From assembly GCF_910592395.1 (NCBI RefSeq), contig NC_088312.1, forward strand, positions 1,674,001 through 1,738,000: a DNA stretch of 64,000 nt, written 5' to 3'. Of the stretch, positions 25,511 to 34,471 are shown piece after piece. The notes under the pieces were generated by a model. That model had not been told where the DNA came from. It saw only the letters and a program-made list of their open reading frames with translations, and searched no databases. The position numbers and the translations under genes are program-made. The DNA is from Lineus longissimus (taxonomy: Eukaryota; Nemertea; Pilidiophora; Heteronemertea; Lineidae). Numbering within the stretch: the first letter of the stretch is position 1; each line of letters starts with the position of its first letter.

Positions 25511-27111
25511 CTCCAAAGCAGTGCAGGAGAGGAATGGTGGCCTGTTCGAACAGGCATGGACTGAATCGCCAGCTCTCATCTCCCTGTCACTCCGATGGCC
25601 ACGTGTCGCTCCTCGATCAACAGCGATTTCAATAAATGATGCGTTGATGTGGGCAAAAAGTGAATCCTTTCTCACCTTTGAACTCTGGTGTTCGTCATAT
25701 CAATCCATTTTGATTGTCGAGCAACTTGTGGGCACACCTCAACTTGCTGTATTTTATTGTATTTTTTCACTTCACATCATTGTTATTTTGAAAAATCCTG
25801 CCAAAATTCTGTTGACTGTTTGTTGTCGACAAGAGTCTATGTTTTATGAATAACAAGGCTGTGTTCTGTACATTGTATTCCGTCTTTAGTCTCCTGTCTT
25901 TGCATCTGTTTTCATTATTTTGTTGCCTTAAAAGAGGGCAACGTTAAGTCGGTGAATTGGTTTTGATGAAGATGACCCTTACGAAAAAAATCTCAGATTC
26001 ACTTCAACCTCAAGACTTGACCTGACCCAATTTATGCCTGCCCTTAACAGCCCAGGAACTCCCGAACCCGAGCAAAATCATGAAGGCTATCGCACTATTT
26101 CGTCCGTCTTCTGTCATGGTACAGGCAACTGCAATTAAGATTGGTGAAATCCCAATATCATTCTGTCTGTGGGATTTCGAAACAATCAACCTCTGCCAGC
26201 TGCTTATCTATTCAGATTGCAAAGGCCTTGACACAACCTAAAAACTCTGAAACAACTACCCTCTGCCAGCTGGTTATCTGGTCAGGTTGGGAAGACCTTG
26301 ACACAACCTAGCAACCATAATCTTCCAGCTGGTTATCTGGTCAGGTTGGGAAGACATTGACACAACCTTCAAAGGGTCTTAGCTGTAGAAGACAACATTA
26401 CACTTGCGTTCTACATGGGTGATACAAGACAACTGATTTGGTTGTACCATGGTAATCATCTCACAAGGACGGACAATGGAACAACCAACCTCTGCCAGCT
26501 GGTTATCTGATCTCACGAGACTGGCAGTACACAATATCTACCTGACAACTCTTTAAGTACAACCTGAGTACTACTTGGGACCACAGTCATCTTAAACGTG
26601 CCACCAAAATGACGTCAATATCTACATAAAAATACTTTACTTGATCAATTTGTCTACAGTGTAATTTTGGAAAGAAGCCCTCAAATTCGTTGTCAGTCCT
26701 CGTTAGATTTTTAGCCGTAGCAGCCAATAGCTGGTCTCAAATTATCCACAACAATCAACAGAACATTGGGTTTCTGGGAATGTGCGAGACCTGAAACAAA
26801 TGCCAACACAACCGAGATGAAAGTGGATACAGAATTGTGACAAAGATACTGATGATAACATCACACATGCCAATGGAGTATTTAATTGTGCTGGCTCCTC
26901 AATTAGAAATTACTCGAAGAGAAATTTGTCCAAGAGACAATAATCATATGGACAGGCCTCAAGACATTTCTAATAAACATGGGGACAATCTCTTCCGAGT
27001 GGTAATCTGTCCAATTGACCACGACCAAGTATCTGATTTATAGTACGGGCCTATATGTAGACTAGGCCTGTGGTCTGCTGGTATGACCCATATTTTGGGT
27101 ATTGTAAAATT
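25511..27111 (+). repeat. Block E, copy 1 of a large dispersed duplication
   Basis: This 1.6-kb block is repeated at 30989-33084 with high similarity along its whole length. Copy 1 lacks a stretch of about 54 bp near 25745 and one of about 230 bp near 26003 that copy 2 has. It contains an internal minisatellite (26186-26375 and a unit near 26490) built on CCTCTGCCAGCTGGTTATCT followed by GGTCAGGTTGGGAAGACNTTG. It has no sustained coding frame. Both copies are followed by module A, so the pair is part of a larger repeating structure. Confidence 0.85.
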
Positions 27112-27301
27112 GTTATGACAAATATATTAAAAAAACTCTTACATAAGAATATTACTTGGTGTAATAGGTATCTATCGATAAAATCAAAATCACTTTCAGG
27201 TTGATATTTCTTGAGATGAAAACGAAAGAACATATTAGTGAAGGCACATTAGCAAAACCAAAATATTGATCTTTCAGAAATTAGTTAGGTATCAAACTTT
27301 C
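27112..27301 (+). repeat. Module A, copy 2
   Basis: A conserved block of about 190 bp from TTATGACAAATATATT to AGTTAGGTATCAAACTTTC. It is nearly identical to the copies at 33085 and 38362 and is non-coding. Confidence 0.9.
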
Positions 27302-27491
27302 ATTTCTCTGCTCAACGTATTTGAAGTAGTCGTGATCGCGTAATAGACGAACGCCTGCTGACCAAATACTCGTAGCACAGTGACATGTGCATATCTTTGC
27401 TAATTTTTGACTATTTTGCTATACAGCCATGTATATGCAACATAGTTAATTCATTCTAAGATATGCATGCTTGCCATGGTGACCAATATTG
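27302..27491. other. Spacer present only in this copy of the mosaic
   Basis: Unique sequence between modules A and D. At 38555 the same two modules are almost directly joined, so this is either an insertion here or a deletion there. Confidence 0.6.
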
Positions 27492-27627
27492 AGGATCACC
27501 GATTGTAGATGTCTGGGGCATGACCTATCCCCCATACAGCCATTGCATGCCCCTACATCCTACATCAGACACATACAGGAGACACATATTGATGGATACC
27601 ATCGGTATGTGGTCTCGAGAAGCCGGT
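27492..27627 (+). repeat. Module D, copy 1
   Basis: GGATCACCGATTGTAGATG through ATGGATACCATCGGTATGTG to GAGAAGCCGGT. It is repeated at 38563-38725 with small indels. In the second copy it runs straight into the retrotransposon-like fragment, so it is probably the upstream part of the same element. Confidence 0.85.
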
Positions 27628-27689
27628 GTAACATCTGTGGTTGTTCCCCATGTGTCAGTGTTTCCAAACAATAGGCAGCTAGAGAGACC

Positions 27690-28234
27690 ACGACTTGTTG
27701 TGACTTCCTCATCTCTCTCATCATGTTGTCAACACGGTGGAGCAGCCAGGACTGATTCGGCCTGGCTGTGACTTCCTCATCTCTCTCACCATGTTGACAA
27801 CTTGGCAGAGCAGCCAAGACTGATTTGGCCTGGCTGTGACTGTCTCATCTCTCTCACCATAATTATTGTCAACACGGTGGAGCAGCCAGAACTGATTCGG
27901 CCTGGCTGTGACTGTCTCATCTCTCTCGCCATATTAACAACTAGACAGTGCGGCGAAGATTGATGTGGCCTGGCTGTGACTGTCTCATCACTCGCATCAT
28001 GTTGTCAGTACGGTGGAGCAGCCAGGATTGATTCGGCCTGGCTGTGACTTCCTCACCTCTCTCATCATGTTGTCAGCACGATGGAGCAGCCAGGATTGAT
28101 TCGACCTGGCTGTGACTTCCTCATCTCTCTCACCATGTTGACAACTTGGCAGAGCAGCCAAGACTTTTTTTGCCTGGCTGTGACTGTCTCATCTCTCTCA
28201 TCATGTTGTCAGCACGATGGAGGAGCCAGGACTG
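27690..28234 (+). repeat. 68-bp satellite array
   Basis: About eight units, mostly alternating between two subtypes: GTCAACACGGTGGAGCAGCC...GATTCGGCC and GACAACTTGGCAGAGCAGCC...GATTTGGCC. The alternation makes the effective period 136 bp. Confidence 0.9.
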
Positions 28235-28296
28235 TCAAACAGTTGTGTGAGCTCACTAGAGCTTGCACTTACATAATAGTGTAAAACTAAAATTTA

Positions 28297-28320
28297 TAAA
28301 ATATATATATATATGTATAT
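28297..28320. repeat. AT dinucleotide microsatellite
   Basis: An ATATATATAT run immediately before the 56-bp minisatellite. Confidence 0.9.
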
Positions 28321-28324
28321 AAAA

Positions 28325-28837
28325 CCGTCATCGGATGCGCATCCGATATGCCACGAGATCCTTTACCGTCAATTCCCTTACCGTCTTCGGATGCGCATCC
28401 GATATGTCACGAGATCCTTCACCGTCAATTTCTTTACCGTCATCGGATGCGCATCTGATATGCCACGAGATCCTTCACCGTCAATTCCCTTACCGTCTTC
28501 GGATGCGCATCCGATATGCCACGAGATCCTTCACCGTCAATTCCCTTACCGTCTTCGGATCCGATATGTCACGAGATTCACCGTCAATTTCTTTACCGTC
28601 ATCGGATGCGCATCCGATATGCCACGAGATCCTTTACCGTCAATTTCTTTACCGTCATCGGATGCGCATCCGATATGCCACGAGATCCTTCACCGTCAAT
28701 TCCCTTACCGTCTTCGGATGCGCATCCGATATGCCACGAGATCCTTTACCGTCAATTTCTTTACCGTCATCGGATGCGCATCCGATATGCCACGAGTTTT
28801 TTTGTTACCTCACCGTCAATTCCTATACCGTCATGGA
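28325..28837. repeat. 56-bp minisatellite with a 14-bp palindrome in each unit
   Basis: About nine units of CCGTCNTCGGATGCGCATCC, GATATGCCACGAGATCCTTC, ACCGTCAATTCCCTTA. Nearly every unit carries the perfect palindrome CGGATGCGCATCCG; in one unit near 28555 it is deleted down to CGGATCCG, still a palindrome. Two unit forms alternate (TTCCCTTACCGTCTTC versus TTTCTTTACCGTCATC). Long open frames through it are products of the repeat. Confidence 0.9.
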
Positions 28838-28960
28838 TGCCACGAGCTTTGTTCGCGTTGTAAAGGTTTCGGGGATACGACTAATGCATGCGAGCACCGT
28901 CGGCGGAACCCCAAACCGCCCTCTCGATCTATCCGTAAGAACAAATCACTCTCGTGACCG
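28838..28960 (+). pseudogene. Possible zinc-knuckle fragment
   Basis: Read from 28838, the frame gives CHELCSRCKGFGDTTNAC then EHRRRNPKPPSR. The spacing C-x2-C-x4-D-x4-C matches a CCHC zinc knuckle of retroelement Gag proteins except that His is Asp. It sits at the end of the minisatellite and is not connected to any longer coding frame. It may be a chance match. Confidence 0.25.
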
Positions 28961-30740
28961 TCACATTTACGGACTCCGGACCTCCAGACTTTAGAGACCG
29001 AGCTTTTCTTTACCTTACAATTACTGTATACTCGGCGCCTCACTTATATGTGTTGTTTTTTTCACATACATTGTTCTCGTGGTTTACGGAAAAGTAGGCC
29101 TAAAATGTTATAGTGTCTAAAAACAATATTCAGTTAATGGAATTACACTTTTTTCCATTACTGCTTGCTTGATATTGCCCTAACAACTTTTTCATGAATC
29201 AATTTTGAGCATTATGTTTACAACGAAGTTATTATAGCACGAATTATGAGTCTAAAATGCCAAATACTTGCAACTATTATGTTAATCACTGAAATCTTAG
29301 TGTACTAATTGCTCGCTATAAGCTAGGTTATTGCGCCCCTAAACCAACGTACTGACAACGCTACCTCCCCGGAACTCAAACTTTAACGTGAGTTAATTGT
29401 AATCTTACTCTCTATATACCAAAGTGATTTACCTAGGAATACAGTTGCACTTCACTGAAAACTAATGATGTGTTGATGAGTTCAATGATTAATGAATCCT
29501 TCGATTCCTTTGGTTTTCTTGGCGAACTGACGTCCGACAATCAATGACCCGTTGACGTGTACCTGCAATACGCCATTGCCGTAGTGTGTAAACAGATCTA
29601 TTTTTGGACGAAACTCAGCCCCTCACAAACTTTGGTCCATTTCGCCAATGATGACACTGCTTCTAGACTGTACCACAGCACTTTAAGCTGTAGCAGCGCT
29701 AAGCAAGAGTCAAGAAAAATGTCCGCTGCCAGCCGCTGCTGGACCAACCCCCTCGCCCGCCCCCCATCATGATATCAGATTCAGAGGCCTGGCTGAGCCC
29801 TGTGATTTAGCCAAATTCAATATGATTCTTTTCTACTGTGATGTTAAGGCCCTTTTGTCATGCAGCGTATTCGGTAGCACCGGTACACAACTTATGTTAA
29901 ACCGCGACGTCTGCTGCAATTCAAATTGCATATGACGCCAATGGAATTGTGACGACTTGTTTCTCAAATCTTTTAGTGAACAGTGATCACGGGCTGTGGG
30001 AATTGCGAAGGGATGGTGTAGAGTATCGCCACAACAATGTTGATATGACCACTCGTCGTTTCAGCGGGCATGACTTGGTACATCCAGTGACCCAGCAAAA
30101 AGTAGCCTCGGTACAGCCAGAAGTAGCAACAAATCACAAAAGGGGATCCTTGTCTGACTGGTGGCTGGACCACATGGTAGGTCACCATCAAATAAGGGAG
30201 TGGATCCAGCACAGCTGGATAGAGGGGGCCCCGTTGAGGGCGAAGCCTGAATATGGTGAGTGCGAGCCCTCACAATCACATGAAAGCGCAGTAGGCACTC
30301 ACCCACGAAGGGAGGTCTGGGGGTCTCCAGCAGGAAAATTTTGAAACTGAGATGCTCTCAGATGCGTTTCCCAAGTGTCTGAGAGACGATGTTTACTCGT
30401 TAATTCACTGCAAAGAAATGCATAACGAAAAAGCCACCAAGGTTTTCTTCTTTGGGTTGTGAGGAGAATATTTCAAATCATTCAAATCTAACCTACAACG
30501 CGGTCAATGATTTCCACTGTGTTTTTGTTTTCACTGTTTCAGACACTTGTTGGAAAAGGAAGGACCAAAGGTGCCATCGTCGAGGGCCCAGTTAGATGAA
30601 GAGATTGAAGCCTGGGCTGCACACAATCCTGTTAGTAACAAAAAAAGAAGGAAAAAATGCTGTCCCATTTGTCCATATGCCCAGCGCCAGAACCCATTTA
30701 TACATCTGGGTAGTGAGGCAAGTGTCTAAGAGACCTGCCT
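28961..30740. other. Unresolved stretch, possibly remains of a mobile element
   Basis: An open frame at 29949-30344 (plus) meets a GTGAGTG donor at about 30257, and a second frame starts after a TTTCAG acceptor near 30541 (LEKEGPKVPSSRAQLDEEIE onward). Another in-frame stretch runs about 30330-30460. These could be decayed exons, but I recognise no domain, and the frames do not join cleanly. I therefore make no gene call. Confidence 0.3.
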
Positions 30741-30825
30741 GAGTCTCTCACCGACTGTAGGATTCGAACCAGGGACCTCTTGACCTCTAGTTGAGAATCT
30801 GAGCCACTAGTCCATAGTGTGTCGT
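30741..30825 (-). mobile_element. tRNA-like SINE head, degenerate
   Basis: On the minus strand there is TAGTGGCTCAGA (A-box-like), then GGTTCGAATCC, a perfect B-box. The T-arm does not pair fully, so it is not a functional tRNA gene. It is most likely a fragment of a tRNA-derived SINE. Confidence 0.5.
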
Positions 30826-30988
30826 GTAGATTCACGCTGGTCTTGCTCTTTGATCTTGTCACGTCACATCCTTGTCCCTTGCTCTGCCACAGTCATGTAC
30901 TGTATTGAATTGAATTCTATTTTCTGTCTTCAGAAAATCTAGGAAGAAGTCGCCACCCACTGATGATCTCATCCAAGTTTACCAAAGA

Positions 30989-33084
30989 CTCCAAAGCAGT
31001 GTAGGAGAGGAATGGTGGCCTGTTCGAACAGGCATGGACTGAATCGCCAGCTCTCATCTCCCTAGTCACTCCGATGGCCACGTGTCGCTCCTCGATCAAC
31101 AGCGATTTCAATGAATGATGCGTTGATGTGGGCAAAAAGTGAATCCTTTCTCGCCTCTGAACTCAGGTGTTCGTCGTATCAATCCATTTTGATTGTCGAG
31201 CAACTTGTGGGCACACCTCAACTTGTTAGTGGGAAGTAATTTGCAATAGAGTGACTTACTTTTATTTCTATATATTTCATTGTATTTTTTCACTTCACAT
31301 CATTGTTATTTTGAAAAATCCTGCCAAAATTCTGTTGACTGTTTGTTGTCGACAAGAGTCTATGTTTCATGAATAACAAGGCTGTGTTCTGTACATTGTA
31401 TTCCGTCTTTAGTCTCCTGTCTTTGCATCTGTTTTCATTATTTTGTTGCCTTAAAAGAGGGCAACGTTAAGTCGGTGAATTGGTTTGGATGGAGATGACC
31501 CTTGAGAAAAAAATCTCAGATTCACCATGGTAAAATCGGAGTTGACCATGCTCACCATGGTGAATGCAGCGTTCACCATGGTGAATTCAAAGTTTACCAT
31601 GCTCACCATGAATGTAGAATTTACCATGCTCACCATGGTAAAATATTTCACCGTCCCAATTCACTATGGTGAAGTGCTGTCGGATTGCCATGGTGAAATT
31701 GAGACACATTATTTTATCCTTGGGGTAGGCCCCCTACACCAACACCTAACACTTTCTCAACCCCAATACTTGACCTGACCCAATGTATGTCTGCCCTTAT
31801 CAGCCCAGAAACTCCCCAACCCAAGCAAAATCATGAAGCCCATCGCACTATTGTCCGTCTTCTGTCATGGTACAGGCAACGGCAATTGCGATTGGTGAAA
31901 TCCCAATATCTTTCTGTCTGGATGGTCTGTGGGATGTGGAAACAATCAACCTCTGCCAGCTGCTTATCTATTCTGATTGTGAAGGCCTTGACACAACATA
32001 AAAACTCTGACGCGAAACAACTACCCTCTGCCAGCTGGTTATCTGGTCAGGTTGGGAAGACCTTGACACAACCTAAAAATTACACTAAGGTTACCGCTAA
32101 TGAACTTTGGAGACGACAGGACAGCCTACGTAACAACCAACCTCTTCCAGCTGGATATCTGGTCAGGTTGGGAAGACATTGACACAACCTTCAAAGGGTC
32201 CTTTAGCTGTACAAGACAACATTACACTGGGATACAAGACAACTGATTTGGTTGTACCGTGGTAATCATCTCACAAGGACGGAAAATGGAACAACCAACA
32301 TCTGCCAGCTGGTTATCTGGTCAGGTTGGGAAGTCATTGACACAACTTCGAATGGTCATTTAGCTGTACAAGACAACTGATTTGGTTGTACCGTGGTAAT
32401 CATCTCACAAGGACGGACAATGGAACAACCAACCTCTGCCAGCTGGTTATCTGATCTCACGAGACTGGCAGTACACAATATCTACCTGACAACTCTTTAA
32501 GTACAACTTGAGTACTACTAGGGACCACAGTCATCTTAAACGTGCCACCAAAATGACGTCAATATCTACATAAAAATACTTTACTTGATCAATTTGTCTA
32601 CAGTGTAATTTTGGAAAGAAGCCCTCAAATTCGTTGTCAGTCATCGTTTGATTTTTAGCCGTAGCACTAGCAGCCAATAGCTGGTCTCAAATCATCCACA
32701 ACAATCAACAGAACATTGGGTTTCTGGGAATGTGCGATACCTGAAACAAATGCCAACACAACCGAGATGAAAGTGGATACAGAATTGTGACAAAGATACT
32801 GATGATAACATCACACATGCCAATGGAGTATTTAATTGTGCTGGCTCCTCAATTAGAAATTACTCGAAGAGAAATTTGTCCAAGAGACATCTCCAATAAT
32901 CATATGGGCAGTCTCATCAGTCAGTCGGTCCTAAAGACATTTCTAATAAACATGGGGACAATCTCTTCCGAGTGGTAATCTGTCCAATTGACCACGACCA
33001 AGTATCTGATTTATAGTTGGGGCCTATATGTAGACTAGGACTGTGGTCTGCTGGTATGACCCATATTTTGGGTATTGTAAAATT
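30989..33084 (+). repeat. Block E, copy 2
   Basis: A second copy of the block at 25511-27111, about 0.5 kb longer. Extra material includes roughly 54 bp near 31227, roughly 230 bp of CACCATGGT palindromes at 31520-31735, and additional internal minisatellite units (31950-32450). The start coincides with copy 1 at CTCCAAAGCAG, but here the upstream flank is not satellite, so the left junctions differ. Confidence 0.85.
31520..31735. repeat. Cluster of CACCATGGTG palindromes
   Basis: At least ten CACCATG or CCATGGT motifs are spaced about 15-40 bp apart. One is the full 14-bp palindrome TTCACCATGGTGAA; others are half-sites such as CTCACCATG and TTTACCATG. The whole cluster is absent from block E copy 1 at the matching point (about 26003). 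Confidence 0.85.
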
Positions 33085-33271
33085 GTTATGACAAATATAT
33101 TAAAAAAACTCTTACATAAGAATATTACTTGGTGTAATAGGTATCTATCGATAAAATCAAGATCACTTTCAGGTTGATATTTCTTGAGATGAAAACGAAA
33201 GAACATATTAGTGAAGGCACATTAGCAAAACCAAAATATTGATCTTTCAGAAATTAGTTACGTATCAAATT
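33085..33271 (+). repeat. Module A, copy 3
   Basis: Nearly identical to 27112-27301, but joined directly to 68-bp satellite units at its right end, with no module D between. Confidence 0.9.
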
Positions 33272-33785
33272 TCTCATCGTGTTGTCAGCACGGTGGAGCA
33301 GCCAGGACTGATTCGGCCTGGCTGTGACTTCCTCATCTCTCTCACCATGTTAGCAACACGGTGGAGCAACCAGGACTGATTCGGCCTGGCTGCGACTGTC
33401 TCATCTCTCTCATCATGTTGACGACTTGGCAGAGCAGCCAACAAGACTGATGTGGCCTGGCTGTGACTATCTCATCTCTCTCATCATGCTGTCAACACGC
33501 TGGAGCAGCCAGGACTGATTCGGCCTGGCTGTGACTGTCTCATCTCTCTCATCATGTTGACGACTTGGCAGAGCAGCCAACAAGACTGATGTGGTCTGGC
33601 TGTGACTATCTCATCTCTCTCATCATGCTGTCAACACGCTGAGCTGGAGCAGCCAGGACTGATTCGGCCTGGCTGCGACTGTCTCATCTCTCTCATCATG
33701 TTGACGACTTGGCAGAGCAGCCAACAAGACTGATGTGGCCTGGCTGTGACTGTCTCATCTCTCTCATCATGTTGTCAACACGGTG
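33272..33785 (+). repeat. 68-bp satellite array, left of the recombinase elements
   Basis: About seven units, again alternating the AACACG-GTGGAGCAGCC and GACTTGGCAGAGCAGCC subtypes. The array breaks at CAACACGGTG, in the middle of a unit, where the first Crypton-like element starts. It resumes at 37148 with GAGCAGCCAACAAGACTG, the correct continuation of that unit. Confidence 0.9.
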
Positions 33786-34471
33786 TGATAGCACCCCACG
33801 TGACTCCATCCAATCGTGTGCTCATGAGGAAGAGTATTGGGAGGAACTGAGCACGACATCTGCAAAAGCAGAAAAGCGAAAGGACGGAGAACTGGGGTGG
33901 GTGGGTGGGCAAAGCAAACGTCTCAAGAAAGCTAACGACGCTATTTCTAATGTATTAACTAGGCCTATCAATTAGACGAGTGCATGTTTTTAACTCTCAA
34001 GTACATATTTGGAGAGGTTTTGAAAAATATTTGCTGTGGCAAGTCTACCGATATAAAGAAATTATTTGATGAAAAAATTAATTTCGAATTTTTCTAATTG
34101 GGTAATAGGGGGCGTGTTTTGAGTTTTTCTGCCAGTTGGCTGAAAAGAGTGGAAATATCAAAATCTGTCTAATTTGTCGATTATCAAAAAATTTCCGTGG
34201 TCAACTACCAGTTTATTTTTCACCATTTACTTGCCCGACTCTCCGGAATAACATAATCTAAATTTCAGATTCACAACCCCACGCAGTATTTGACGCGTCG
34301 CGGTCAAACATTGACAATTTAACTGCTTAAAGGCTTAAAAATCAATTGTGGTCTTGCCTCCTCGAACGGGACAGCTGGGGAGCAGCCATTCTCCTCCCCT
34401 CTCGGGGCAAAAGGCTGAATGAGGCCGAACAAAAGGATTTCGCACACTCGTCGATGAAGTCACGTGGGGTG
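33786..34471. mobile_element. Crypton-like element 1, non-autonomous (686 bp)
   Basis: It starts TGATAGCACCCCACGTGACT just after a GGTG that belongs to the satellite, and ends AGTCACGTGGGGTG. Only the first 75-77 bp and last 60 or so bp match the longer neighbouring element; the interior is different and encodes nothing recognisable. It directly abuts the next element, sharing the GGTG at 34468-34471. It would have depended on a recombinase supplied in trans. Confidence 0.65.

Noticed and set aside
28313-28994. Three overlapping plus-strand frames of 115-219 residues
   Set aside because: They cycle through the 56-bp minisatellite in all three phases, so they carry no coding signal of their own.
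29949-30344. A 131-residue frame with a nearby splice donor
   Set aside because: No recognisable domain, and the next candidate exon does not join convincingly; left as unresolved.
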